From: Chrysaora quinquecirrha | Lineage: Eukaryota; Cnidaria; Scyphozoa; Semaeostomeae; Pelagiidae | Assembly: GCA_014526335.1 (NCBI GenBank) | Contig: JACTAT010000014.1 | Location: 7,670,659-7,734,658, forward strand | Direction of reading: 5' to 3' | Length of the DNA stretch: 64,000 nt | Shown here: positions 27,901 to 42,900 of the stretch, one piece after another | How positions within the stretch are numbered: position 1 is the first letter of the stretch | Layout of the letters: each line of letters begins with the position of its first letter | Notes under the pieces: model-generated | Told to the model about the DNA's origin: nothing | The model's input: only the letters and a program-made list of their open reading frames with translations | Databases searched by the model: none | Program-made: the position numbers and the translations under genes

Positions 27901-30900
27901 AGTTATTCTTAACGTCTTACCTTTTGCAAAGCAAAGTTGATTCTCCAAAATACATCTGATTGCATCCACCCAAGTCTTTTGATACTTTGTGATCGAGCTA
28001 CTAACACATAAATTTCTGAGCTACCGTTCGGGTTTTTCGTCCAGACAGCAAATTTATTTGGATCTTCGTCGAGGTTTTCAGTCAAACCCAGTGTGTTCAT
28101 CTACGATTGGATAAAAAATATTAGATTTCAAGTTGGTGTTAGTTAAGAGAAGATGACAGGAAAATTGAGGTGTAATACACAATTTATCAAGCGTATAGTA
28201 ATAACGGCTTGCTAAAGGACTATCTCCTGAGAAACGTTCTTCCTGATATTAACTAATTGACAAGAAGATCGTGAAGTGGTTTGTCTTGAAGAAAGGAGCA
28301 TCCAAACGACAAACCCTATCCTTCGTCTCCTTTCGTGCCAAAAAGCTCGTGAAAACGGTAGTGTGTTAACTTCCCTTAATTTGAGATACTGTTAGCTTGT
28401 CTTACTTCTATACCGAAGTCATTCAGGAAATGAAGAAGCAAGCTCTCGTAAAAAGCTTCTGCTATTACAGAGCCTTAGCAGCGAATAGCTACATGCTGGT
28501 ACGTTACAAGAATATTTTCCAAGATTTCAGACAGTTAAACAAATGTAATTGAAAGCAAACTCGAATAACTCACGGTTTATCCCTGATGTTTCGTAGTCTA
28601 TACGACTTCAGACGAAAAAACCTTTCAATACAGGTCCAGTTTTTGGAAAATAAACTGTCCTATCTCGCTCTATTGCTTTCCCTTAAATAACCAGATGTTT
28701 CCCATCGTTCTTGAGAAGAAAATGGAGGATCTAAGACTCTTAAAGTGGTTTCTTAGAGGTTTGAGTTCAGTGTATAATATTCTTTCCAAGTTTCGGCCAT
28801 TCCAAAAAATTTCTTAAATCTTAAACTTTCCTTTCAAATCTTTAATCTAAATAGCACCACAACCAAAACTAACGAGTTATCCAGCTTCTAGTAACTTATT
28901 CGAACGGACATTCGCTTTCTTACCTTAACCCCATGCCTGTATATGAATACGGTAAAGTCACTTTTACGTTCAAACGGCTCACTGAAGACCAGTAGTTGTT
29001 CAAAAAGGAAAACTCTTCTTTCTTGAGGCCTTGATCGCATTTTGCATTCGACACAAACAGAGATTCCTAAAAAGAACCAAAAATAACAATCAGCTGTTGA
29101 AAAAGAATGAGTATAACTGAAAAGCACGAATTAGTATATTATCCTTATAATCATAATCAAAAGCAGCCAAACGTGAAGGTGAAATGATGTATTTAGCGCT
29201 GCTAGTTGCTAGGATCTCAGTAGAAGATTAACTAATCGAGACTTGCACCCTAGTTGTAACACTACCGTAGCTGGGGCTAGAGCACGGACTTCGTAGAGCT
29301 TTTGACCCCACAAGCCAGCTGGATAAGGCCACGACGCTAGTGCACCTTCAGAAATTGTTGAAGCCTGGGACCATGTGGGTGGTCGCAGATTCCGAGAATT
29401 CTCATTATTCATTAACTTTTGGACGCTTCTACTCAGAAATAAGGCGATTTCAAAATTTAGAGAGTTTGAAAGATTAAACCAAATGCATCCAAAGCAAGAA
29501 AAGTTCACGAAAATCCTACCTGTAGTATTAACTTCCCTTGTGCGCTGAGATTACCCTGAAAAGAAACACCTGATCTTTAGAAGGCAGTTCTTCAAAAAGT
29601 CCAATGTAGCTATAGGTAGAAATTCCCCACTATATGTTCAGAATTCAATTGAATAAACTTACCGAGAAACCTTCCAGCATTCCAACATTCATCATATCAT
29701 TTGCATTCTTGGGAATAACTTGCATCATTGTAAGGCATTTCTACAAAGGCAAAATATGCAAAGGTACTGCAAAAGCTATTAGATTGGGTCTGAACCGCAT
29801 CGGTTCGACAGCAGTGCTTGGTGTTCTGATACCTTAATTGCACGTTTTAGCCTGACTTGTCTGTTCATAGGCCCTGGCCAAACGATCAAACATTGTTCGT
29901 CGACATCTGAGATTTTATTTATAAGCAATGTTTGACCGTTCGGCCATGTCGTTAAACATGGTTGATCAAACATTTGAGATTTGCTTAACAAACAATGTTC
30001 GACCATTTGGCTACGTCACCAAACAGTGCTTGACTAGCGCGAACAAGCTGCATTTTTTGGGCAGTATTCTTCAAATAATGCAAAATATTCTTAGCTTGGC
30101 GCAAGCAAAAAATGGTCTAAAGCAATGTTTTCCGACATAATCAATCGGTCAATCACTTTCCTTGGGAAGGGAATTTAAAATGTTCGACAAGCAATGTTTT
30201 GTTTTGCCAAACTATTCAAATGTTTGGCAAACACGTCTTATCGTTTGGAGAGGACCTCAGGTGCAGGGATGAGGATATTGTAAACGCTCTATAGATCGCT
30301 CCACTCACTAAACGCCCCCTAAAATCTTGAAAATTAAATAAACGCCCAGTTTCTATTAAACGCCCTCTTTTATGCGTCCCTCTCTAAGAAAATCCAATCA
30401 AAATGAAAGCGTCTCGCACTAACCTTCAGTTCTGTAGAATCAAGACCAGCTCGATTCGTATACTTTACGAAGTCCTGAAAGGCAAGAGAGATTTTAATCA
30501 TTAATTGATACAATTTAAGAAGTATAAGAAAATCATTTCAAACAGCAAGCTAACAGGAGTATATAGATTGTTATTCTGAAGCTGTTGACTCATTCAGAAT
30601 TCTGTCTGATTAAGATAGACCACATGCTAATTTTTCAATAAACCTTCTATAAGAAACCCAGACTCTCAAATGTCTAAAAGTTTAAGAAACCCCAGTATTG
30701 GGAAAAGTTTACTTAAGAAACTTTTGATCTGAGTGTAAGCAATATTTTCATTTATTTCACGTGTCTCGTTTGCGATCAACTGTTTTTGTGACACGCAGAC
30801 GAATCGGAAAACCCAAAGCATTCAAATACCATCGATAAATCGGTTTAAAAGCCAGTCGGATACAAAACTACGTCGCCAACATGAATAGGTAAGAAACTCG

Positions 30901-33900
30901 CAAGAAACATCGAAGAAACGTCCAGTAATCAAAATTTGAAACTTTTAAGTAACTTTCAGTACTGGGCAAATTTGCTTAGTTCCTTACGCAAATAGGCGTA
31001 AATGGTCTTTATTCTATAAAAAATATAACAACGATGATAGATGATTTAAAATTTCATTAATGCAGAAAGCAATGTCTTAAAGTAAAGAAAGATTATTTTG
31101 TGTCGTGTTATTACCTTTAAAAACATCTGGTATTTCATTATTCTTTGCACTGGTTTAATGAGATAATCATTTAATCTCAACCTGTGTCCAAATTTCGCTT
31201 TCATCTCCTAAAATATAAATACAGTCAATCAAGTAGATATCAATCTTATTTAAGTGTACAAAGATTAAAGCTCTTACATACAGTGCAAACCACAAATAAG
31301 AACCAAAACTTCAGAGCAAAGCCTCAGTGGTTCGAATTTTCTCCAAATATGAAAGTGACGAGAAATACAAAAGCCAAAAAGGCGGACAAGTATGATAAAT
31401 GAGCATGCTGGAAGTGATTCCAAGTCATTATGAACCAGGTTTGGGCATTTTAAGTTTCAGGATCAAAATGCTATTTGTAGGTTCGCTCTCTACTTTAAAT
31501 AGTGAAGAAGAATACCAAAGCCAACAAAAAGGGAAATGTATGACAAGTGAACATACAGAAAGTGATCCCAGTAATCTCAAAGTCATTATGAACAAGGTTT
31601 CGACATTCACGTTTCAAAGTTAGAAGATTTTGAGTTTCTCGTCTCTTAAACCACTGGTTCCAATTTTGATGTAGAGAACCTTTTTGTTTTCTACATCAAA
31701 GCTAATTGACTTAAAACACAAGTTTACAAAAGGCTAGAACAAATTTTGTGGTTGCTTTAGCTTAGGTAATAGAGGTTTTCAAGATAGAAAAAGTAAAACT
31801 CACTTCGAAATACGTGTCCAAATAATCGTGAAGCAACGTCATTGATTTCGGCTTGTGTTGGCAATATGAAACGTACATTTCCCATTTCTTTTCCTAAAAA
31901 TAACACCAAAAAAATGATTTATAACAATGAATAGCGAGGGGCATTTCACTCTGCAAAAAGGCGTACGAGACTTCCATTAAAACAAAAGGACTTTCAAGGG
32001 ACTTCCCAGAAAACAATAGGACTTCCAGCAAAGGTGTACGAGACTTTCAAGGATTGAATTGCCCCTCGGTGAATAGAATGGAAACAACAAAATTGCTACC
32101 TTTCTTAGAAGAGATCCTATGGATTGAAAGAAAGTGGGTAGGTATTACTTGAGAAAATAAACGAAGAGTTTCACTACATACAAATACAAAAGTCTTTAAC
32201 AATAAACAAAAATTTCAATGAACATATCCAATCCTGTTTTGTTGTAGAGGGGGAGGAAATCCCCCATATGTACATTGATTTGTTCTGATTAAATTTTTAG
32301 TTCAAAAGGATTCTCGTTTCCTATATACAAATTACAAACAGGGAAGGCTCTTTCAATTAAGGCTACCCACTTCTCTGCCCTAACCATTCGACCCCTTTCT
32401 ACCATTAGGCTGACAGTACAACAGCAAAACACGTCTACGAAATCGGAAAGCCTGTTTCCCATAGCTCATAATGAAAACTTACCATTTTCAAGAACAGAGT
32501 TGCGACTCGTTCCGGTGCGTTGTCCAATTTATCTAGCTCTCTCTTGATTACGCTAAAGAAGAAAATCCAATGAAAATAACTATTAAAAACTTTTATGAAC
32601 GGGAAAGATTTTCGAGGAACGCAGCAAATAATTTGTAGAAGGGGTAGGTATCCATAAAACAAAATAGGATCACGATAATGCAAGGTAGTTTCTAGAAATA
32701 CTATACTTTTTATGAAATTCGTATACATCTTCGATATTCCCAAATATCAAGCGTTCTTTCCCTCTTAGTTCATCTGGTGTATTCGCAGCTGACAAAGCAG
32801 GGATATAATCCTACAAAAACAGAGACTTATAAACAAAACTTTCAAAACTGTTTCAACAAGCTTTATCTTTCATTCAACGTTCCTAACAGAGTTAGAAAAG
32901 CATGGCAGCCAGAAAAATACAAAACTAAAACCTCTTACAATATTGATTTACCCCTACCGTTTCACCAGCTCTTCCTATAAATATTTCTCCCCTCCCCGTA
33001 TCAACACTGAGTAGTATATTGAAGTGAATGTCTAGACAATCTTCATCAAAATGCATGATCCTCAATTTTGACAAGGGAAAGTGGCAGATGTAGACAGAGT
33101 TCTGCGATAATTTTTCCTCAGATTTAGGCCATATACAGAACCTATCTTGGAAATGATTGGGGGCTGCTCCCCGTGATACCCTTGACTAAAATCAGGGGTG
33201 CATTTTAAAGTGATTTAAGTTCAAATCACAGACCTGTCTTCAACATAGCTTTTATTTTGTAGACCTACCACATAGCTTGATTTAATTATAAAGATCTACA
33301 AAATAGCTTTGAATATGAAAATCGATAGTGTATGAACGAACCTTCACGATCGTTTCGAGATCTCGCACATAGTCATGCTCAGTTTGAATTAATTCTTTCC
33401 AAACAAAACTGAAAAAATAATTAAATGATCAGTACAGGTATTCTTAATAAGAAATTTAAAAAACTTGGCCTAGTAATGAACGTTTCTAAAAAAATTTGGC
33501 TGCATTTAAACTAAATAAAAAAGTTTCTCAGGAAAAAGTTTTCACTAGTAGAGTTTCTTAAATTTTTGCCCACTTGAGTGTCTTAGTTTTTTACAAGGAG
33601 TTCGTTGTAAAATTTAAATTAACTTGTTTGTTTACCTTCTTTTCCTCAGCGCTGCTGATCGTGAATCCGAGGAATTTGGTCCAGGGACAATAGACTCGTT
33701 GCTATCGCTACCAGATTCTCCCTCAGACACATAGTCTCCTTCCTGGAAACCTGCATCTTCGATATCGAGGCTGATTCGCTTTTTGAAAGCTTGATTTTTC
33801 TTGCTTTTTGGAACCTGCAACATTTGATATTTTTTGAAGTTATTACTACAGCCTTGGCTAGACGTCGCCAACATAACTAATATTTGGTGAAACTAGGCTG

Positions 33901-36900
33901 GGGTTTGAATGCAACTTGTGCTTTGGTTAACCTCTTTCATGGACTCCAAAAGCATTGCATTAAGACCCCCGGGGGGGGGGGGGTACATGACTTATGAATG
34001 GACGGGGATGTGCCACCCAGATTTCAGAAACCCAACCACTTATAATTTAGACCTTTGCAGAAACAGACCCTATTTTATGAGTAAAAATAATCGGAATACA
34101 AGAATAATAAGACTTTCTAGGCCTTATTATTGCGTGATATTATACTACGGACATCTTTGACGCGATTTTCCCACTTTTCTGACCGGGTATTTGCTACCCA
34201 CTTTTACGGGGTTTTGGTTAAAATCATACCCATGTTTAGAGAATTTCAGGGCCGAAAACCCACCCATATGGGCGGCACATACCCGTACCCAAATCATACT
34301 AAGTACCCCCCGGGCATTAAGAACATTTAGAAGCAGGGACCTGCTAAAGATGCTAAAACTGCTTAACCTTTAACCATGCTTTGCTTTACCTTGCAATCGT
34401 TTATGATCTTCTTTTAAGAGCCTCTAACCTGATTATCGTATACACCTCATAACATACGAACTTAAACAGGCTGAAATAAAAAACGTAGGTTCCTATGTGC
34501 GGGCATTTACTGTTGTCATTTAATCTATACTCACCCTTCCGAGCGTTGCAGATCTGACATCTCCCGTTGGTCGTAACAGAAGGTCGATATCATTTCTGGG
34601 TGCACCAAGTAGTTGCTACAAAAAAAAAACGATGATATCAAAAAGCTTCTTACGAGAAGAACCAATCAAAAACTGTGAAGTTTCACGCGAAGTTTTCCCG
34701 TTCGTATTAAACTCTGAAGTGAAAATCACGCTTTCCTCAGCAAAGAAACAAACTAGATAGCAAACTTGGATGAACAACAATGGAGCAACAAGGAATGGGA
34801 AAGAAGCGACCAACAACATAAAGAAAACATCTGCAACAAAGCATGGAGGCTCACATAGAGGCTTACTATCAACAATGGGATCTCCATAACGGATAGTTTT
34901 ATACAACATACAAATATAATTTCGTGTCAAAGGTTTTCTTGTGAAAAAGCTCCAAACAGTGGTCAACTCTCTACAAAGGACAATAGCAATATGCAAGTGT
35001 CTGTTACATATATTGAGACTCGACTGTACAGCTTTCGCTCATTACGGTTAAACAGATCACACGAGGACTCAAGCTGAACAAACAGAAAGTGACACGCACA
35101 GCTAAAGCAACTAAAAGAAAATAGAAGTAAGACGACATTAAGGATGCTAACCTGCAGCTTTTTGGATCCTCCACCTGATATAGTCGTCGCCCTTGAAGGC
35201 AACGTTGGTAGAGGTGATTTCGACGATGTCGTGAATCTTCTACCAGCACTTTTTGACCACGTTCTCATCCTAAAAAAGGTTGTCACATAAATGGTACAGG
35301 TTCGTATAGGTTCGGCACAAAAGAGTCTTACAAGGCCGTCGGAAGCCGGGGAGGGGGAGGGGTTTGAAAACAATAGTATGATGTCAAAAAATCATTACAT
35401 CATCAAATACTTTTCAGTTGTTCAGCCCCCCCACCAAATCTGAGCTTCCTTTCCACGGCCAAAAGCTTGACACTTTTAAAGGAAAGAACCCCTGAAAATC
35501 CTATACTTGCGATTGCCAGAATGAAATGTGCAGAAAGCGTCAGAAGACAGGCTATTAGACGAGCAGACTTGATGGTCCAAAGGTCCAAATTATGCAGACT
35601 ATCTTTCGATTGCCCAGCGTTCGTTTTTTCTTGTATCAATGCGTTCAAAGGCGAGTTATTGCGACATTAATTCTTCGTAGCAAGCACTCGTAAATGGCAA
35701 AACTAACTGAGGCAAACAGAGACAGGCCCTGCCAAACGATCAAACATTTTTTGCCAATTTGAAATTTGCTTATCAAGCAATATATGAACGTTCAGTCAGA
35801 CCACAAAACATGGTAGAATGTGCTGAAGAGCAGAACTCACTGAGGAATGTTTTTGGAGAAATTTAAAATATTTTTGCTTGATGCAAGCAAAATTATTGAC
35901 CAGCAATGTCTGCGACCTTACCAAACAGTAAAACGTTTATCTTGACAAGCAAACAACACATGTTAGACAAACAATGTTTGATCGTTTGGCCAGGGCCTTA
36001 CTTAACTGTCCTTTCTCAAATTCGAAACAAATCAAAAGTTTGAGCTACTCACTTCAAGGTGCCTAAATTCACTGACTTGCTCCGTCTTCTTGAAGCAGGC
36101 GAAATTTTACCAGATGCGGACGAAGTGCTGTCTGATGATTGATTCATTGAGTCTGAAAATCAAGAAGATGGCTGGTTCATATAAATCAACCGAAAACAAG
36201 ACAGTTCAAAACAGTCTGAACTTGTTTTGCTAACAAACATCCCACTTACTATGAATTGCAATTAACATGTTTTTGTAACGAACTGGAAAGGGTCCAGATT
36301 TCCTCTGTTACTTTCCTTACTTTTCTCTTGACAAATCAACGGATTGATCAATGTAATGAATAGCTTATTACATTTGTTGTCAAAGGTATTGTACCACGAA
36401 AAAGGGTTGTTTTGGTTCAGCTGGAAATTTTCCAGTATTTTGAAGTGTAAAAAAACACGAAAAGGCACGCAAAATTGGTTCTACCATGATGCACGAGACA
36501 GGTACTTATTGCCCCATTCTATTCCTTAAAGACACTCAGAAGTAACCGCAAAAATTAAGCTATAGGTTGGAGCTGCTTTATTCTGTTTATGGCAACTCTG
36601 CTAGCGGTACTAGTTAACGAGCAACTGGGAAAATTCACAACTCCCCGGCGGTCTCTCCTCTCTGCTCGTCGATCTTGAATCACCAAGTCTCGATACGAGC
36701 TGGGCTCGAATTTCACAATGCCTAAAATGCGAACACTAATTATAAGAATCATAAGAATCATAAAAATCATACCTTCACTGCTGTGACTATTCAAAGTTTC
36801 CACCGAGCTTCTTTTTCCAAATTTCAGCGGCCTCCCGCCTTCGTCGTGTTTCTTCAAAATAGTGAACGGCACTAAGCCTTCTTGCAAGACATCACCCTTT

Positions 36901-39900
36901 GGCCGCACTCTCCAACTCTTGCTGCCAGGTGGTTTGCTCAGAACTTCGACAATTTGACCTCTTTCTAGCGATATCTCATTGGGACCATATGCCTTGAAGT
37001 CGATTGCTGAGACGAACAGATCCGCTGGCTGGTCTGAAAAGCTCTGAAAAGAAGGAAACAGGGAATTACAGTATTGTGTTTTAAAAACACCGATCAATTT
37101 TTTCGAGAGTGTGAACGAGTATAGTCACAGAAACAGAGCTATATGTATTAGAGCTATAGTTCTTTTATTCGTGAAAAGCAAGGCTTTGGGAAGAAAATGT
37201 TTAAAGAACATCGAACTGGCATTTAAGAAAAATAGAAGTACTAAGTTTAAATAAGGTACCAGTTTTTTATAGTGCCCCAAATCGAACCACGCTAGCGAAT
37301 CTATACGCACTACTGTGGTGGATACGCACTACTATGGTGGTATTTTTTGCGTTCTGTGGTGGTATTTTTTGTGTATTGTGGTGGATAAGCACTGCTGTGG
37401 TGGACTATATAATAAAAAAGTAAACAAAAATAGGAAAGTAAAAAACATCAGGAAATAAGGACGAATTGAGAACGATTTCAATCTGAAATTGGGTAGCTAT
37501 GAATAAGAAAATTGTGGCTCGGGTAAAATCGCCCTGTCATTCAAACAAAGAGAGTAGGCCTATCTCTCATTCATACAAAGTAAATTTTGCTCCATGCTTC
37601 GCTAGAAGGAAATACTCTGTTGCGTGAAATACTCTGAATTCCCATTCGTACAATAGAATTTCAGCGGTTACGTGGCTAAATTTTCCGCTTTTGAAACATT
37701 TCACAATTCTGTGGCATTTTATCATGCTCTTATTTGATACTGTTCTGATTTCCGTTCAAAGGCATGACGTCACATACAGTAGTAGCCTATAACAATAGAG
37801 TTGCTTATAACACATGGACGCTTGCGACTTTAATAAAAACTGAAATACCACAATGATAAATCACAGTTGAGTAAGCATTCTTTTAATAGTAAGATTCTTT
37901 GAAACTTTCATCGCCCAGTGATAAAAAATTGAATTTTGTGGTCGATAGGAAAATGTCGCTTTTAAGCTTGTTATAATTAAGATAGGATTAACAAAGATAA
38001 CTCGAGGAATGAGTTAATATGCACATTAAATATTATCATAACAAAAAATTCTTATTTGGTGGTTCACACTGCAAACGTAACCTTTCAATAAGTATAATGT
38101 ACTCCCAGCCACAAAGATGCTTTCTGAAATGACCGCCATTTTGTTTTTAGGCCCTACGTTTAGAAATTTTACCGCCAGAAACAGAATGACGTCACATAAA
38201 AGTTTAGCTTAATTGCCTAATACACGTAAACAGAACCCAAATAAATCAAGCCAAAACAGAAAAGTTCTATGCATGAAAATAAAATCTTGAATTATGAATC
38301 AGTAGACCAAAGTGCCTCTCATTAAAGACTAAAGATTTTTGAAGTTAATGGCCTCCTGTAGTCAGAAACTGTTATTATTCGATGTACTCTAGTTTTTCTC
38401 ATCTTTAATTCTAACCTTTTTCTGTCGAGGAATTCTAGAGACTTTCACGAAACTGCGAAAGATTTCTGCAAAACTATCAATAGCATTTCTAAGTACTTCA
38501 AACAAATATACGTAGAGCATATTACCTTAAGTGTTCGTTTGTTCTTTCCTGAGTTTTCAAGTCCGCAAAAATATATCTAAAACCTAAGTGGTCTCAATAC
38601 CATCCTTTATAGGCCGAAAATCATGACGAAAACAGAAAACTATTTTCTTTCTCTGTTATGCGGCTATGTACTAGGCTAAAAATATTATTGTTTTTGTCTT
38701 ATATATATTGTTTTAGTATCAAATATAAGCCTTTATTGTAGCTTAATAATAAAGTATCACTGCATACATCCCACACCCTCACATAACGGAAAAGATACTA
38801 TCAAATTCAGAAGATGGAAAAATATTTGCAGTTTTGAGATGAGTGTTATAATAGGAAATACCAAGCGAAAAGTACAAAATAATAGACTTTAGGAAATGCA
38901 TAAACCCGAGATAGTAGTTAAGCACAGTAACTTTAAGACAGAAACGTCGTGGAAAGAGCAGATGACTCAGTGAGTACCTCAACCTTAACTAAAACGAGCT
39001 AAAATACCTCAGGAAAGCCTAAAAGACGTGATTACATCGATCATATGTATCGATGGAACGATAGAAGCTAAACGAAAAGATCGAACTTAATGATTCATAT
39101 GGAAAACTAAGTAGGAAACAAACAAATAAACAGAATAGAATAAATAATAAGTATTAAAGGAAATAGCATATGAAATATAAAACAAACAAACATAAAGAAA
39201 ACACAAAAATAAATATCAACAACGAAACGAAATACATCAACAAAAACAGAAGATCGGTATGTCGAGGTGTATACATGAATAACAAGGGTAATAGAAGGGA
39301 TGCATAGTTAAGAGGGTTGAGATTTGCTATTAGGTTGTGTTAATACAGTAATGTTAATAAAAGGGTTGTATGTCCTAAACTAATAAACCATACAACAACG
39401 ACCGAGTGAAAACATTCAACGATACCTACATGATTAGAAGTGCCAATATCATCATAGATACTAACAGTTGCTTTTCTGTTCAGCTGTATACACTTGATTA
39501 TAGACATTTTATATACACGTTCTAACACCCTGCAACACGCTGAAGTATACAGTAGTCCAACTTTCCCATGTCAAGTCAAGATCACCGTTACTCGAACAAC
39601 ACAAAACTCAAAATACCACACGAGGTAAGATGGAAGTATTGTTAATGGAATGTGGAGTATTACGCATCGCAGGGGGTTAATTCATCATTTTAAAGATATT
39701 TGTTCGCTTTTCAATACCGGCTTTGTCGAATTTTTGTGACGTTAGCATGCGCTGGGCAGTAAAAATTCCAACCACAATGTGCTGAGAAAAGCAAGCATTC
39801 CTCAAACTTGACGATATCTTTTTGAATTTTCACGTATTGAGAAATGTTCTTTTTTCTCTCCAAATGCAATACTTTAGAAAGACAATGCTGTTCTCAATAA

Positions 39901-42900
39901 CGAATCTGGAGGAAAAGAGAAGCAGGGATCTCTCAAATAGCGTCACAAAGAAACTGTCAATTAACATGCTCCAAGATCCATATGTTCTGCCACAATGATA
40001 TTGGCCTTACGGATTGGTAGGGCTGAGGGGCCAAAATTTCAAGATTTCGTATAAAGAGTATCTTTTTCAAAAAAAAAACCCGCAAAATTTTCAAAAAAAC
40101 TGAAAAGTTGTGCCCCCCAAAAAAATTTATGGCTCTGATTCACTCAATCTCGGTGAAATCGGAAAAGGTCCTGAGGCTTGAAAATGCCTTAAAAATATGT
40201 TGTTTATGTTCCTATCAAAGAAAACAAACGTCATGGAATTTTCAGCCCCCGTTTAAATCCTTAAATCCTCTTCTGACTTTGTTTTTGAAGATAATAGCTT
40301 AATGTTTACGCAGACTGAACAAAACGGGATTTTGTCTTTAGCTGCTTTGCTGTTATGGAGGAAGATCAGTCTTTGCAGGAAATATTCTTATAGAATTCTA
40401 ATGATTTAACCACCAACAAACATCCAAAGTAATAGGAAAAGACGCAGATTGAAATTGGATTTTGTCTGATTTTTGGACTGGACTTTAGGACAGGAACGAG
40501 GCTGTGACGTAGGAAACGATATCACAAGGAGGCTGGATCTCAACTTCGTATATCAAAGCGACCGTAACTTGTTATGGCTTTATGACTAACAAACGTTGGG
40601 TACATCAGTCCCTCACTCTCCGTGTTTTTGTCATTGCTCAGGGTAGCCCTTAGCGACCAATCAGTTGTAAGGAGCAATACAGAGACTCGTGTAGCGAGTT
40701 CAAACAAACATGTCAAGGAACCAATGAGATCATTGCAAGGAACAGAACATTGCGAGGACGAGACTATGACGTAAGAAACGACATCAAAGGAAGGCTGCGT
40801 CACGGGAGCCAAATCGGAAGCCACACTTACAACAATTCCATGCTAATTTCTTGGCCTACAAGGACTTATTATTCTTGATTTTATCCTTATGCCGTCAACT
40901 AGACTCGGTACCAGTCGATACCGAGTTGAAATGTTGTAAAGAAAAAAATTAGCTGACAAGGGATGAATAAGAACAGACTCTACAAGGAATGGTCTCAGTT
41001 GATTTCGCTTCATTAAAAGAATTAAAGCCCGCCAAATATGTTGTTGTCGATAGTCGAAGGAAACTGTTTTAGAAAACCATATGTGAATAACAACAACTGC
41101 AGAATCCCAACTGATAGATAATAAGTAGAGCTTAAGAGATCAAAATGATGAAAAGAAGATATGCGAATACAAATAATACAACATATTAATCTTATCAATC
41201 CTGCCTCGAAATTTCTGAATTTGAGTCAACACATAAACAATGCCTAACCATGCTACAACGTTGAAACTAAGATATTGAAGATTATGGAACAGAGATCAAA
41301 GACACGACAAATACAACATTGTTTCAGAATGATAATGATGATTAAAATCATGTTGATGAGGACGATGGTACTGATGATGATGATGATTATGATGATGAAG
41401 ATGATGGTGGTGATGAAATGATGATTATGATCGTGATGATGATGATGACGACGACGATGATGATGATAATGACTACGATGATGACTACGATGATGATGAA
41501 GATGATGATGACGACGACGACGACGACGATGATGATGATGATAATGATGACTATTATTATTATTATTATTATTCTTACGATGATGGCGATCGTGTGATGA
41601 TGATGATGATGACGATAAAGATAGCGAGTGTCAACGATGACCGCACAGATGCTGGTGATTGAAAAAAGATGCGGAACGGCACAAGAAGCTCTGGTGATTG
41701 AAAAAAGTAGCGGAACGGACTAAATGTTGCAGAGCATTTCAGCAATAAGCGGTAAATATTGAACGAGCATGAATTAAGGGTGATACGTAACGTAACGCAT
41801 TCTGACTTCTACCTTAAGAATCGGCCTAAATTTTGATATCGTCAAAGGAGCGGATAAAACGCAATATTAGACGGATAAGCGACGGAGATAAAGTTTGAGC
41901 TGATTACTTACTTTGCTACTAATTGATGAGACGTCGAAATCGGTTGAATTTCTTTCACCGTTTGAAAGCAAACTGTCAAAAATAAAGATGGAGTTAGAAA
42001 CGATAAAGATACAAGAAGTTGAGAATATTTTAACTCTAGTAAAGCCTTTACGTATATAGCCTTAACGCATAAACGCTTCGATCGGTGAGCGTTATTATGC
42101 TTCGATCGTTCAGCGTTATTACCATGGAGTGCTTGTTTAAATTATATTACGATAGGACCTCCATATAACGGACACCAGTGGGACCGATGTTGCAGCCCAT
42201 TTTCGAGAGGTGAACGCTGTATGGAGGCTTGCTTTAATAAAGCAACGCTCCTTTGGACCAAGATATTTGACCGTTGACCGTCAACTCCAGTGAAGTTGCT
42301 TGCTTCAAGAAGCCCAGCTAATAGGGGTACAAGCCTCAGCTAAGGCACAGGGTCGGAGTCTCTTCTCCTAATCCCTTCCCCCATCACCATTTCACCTCCA
42401 TCTACAACACTTTTTACCGTAATAGCTTACTCGATAATTTGAAAGCTTGATTGCACGAAAGGTTGATAAATTCAAAGCGTTTTAATATGAAAAATTGTTT
42501 GATTGATGAATCGAAAACTCTAAAAATCTCGTTTGCAAAACGACAGTGGCTCCACAAACAGGGTTGTCAATCGGAAATGCTTGATGGGGCGAATGCTGGA
42601 TAGTAGCTTTAGAGGGTCGTTTATGGGGGGTTTCATATTTCCCTGTTCCGTTGAGAAAATGCCCTCGTTCCCTTGAGTTTTGCAGCATTATTTTTGAAAT
42701 TGATTTTCAAGCAGATTGATAGAGAGGATTTTACCCATTTTACCTCATGACAGTCTTCCGATGTTCCTTAGTTCCCTTTTAATTCTGATCACGTTCCCTA
42801 GTTCCCTTGATACATTTCGCATGTTCGCTAGAACCCTAAACGAACCTCAGCTTTAAAACGTTTGTCAAACTGACCAAAGTTCAGCAAAGTTTTTCAGCAA

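Larger units (their letters stand above)
37406..41911. other. Large intron upstream of SH3-1
   Basis: It holds the GAT satellite (41335-41620) and an imperfect direct repeat (40496 and 40758). No coding exon is found and the phases on either side join without one. Confidence 0.6.
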
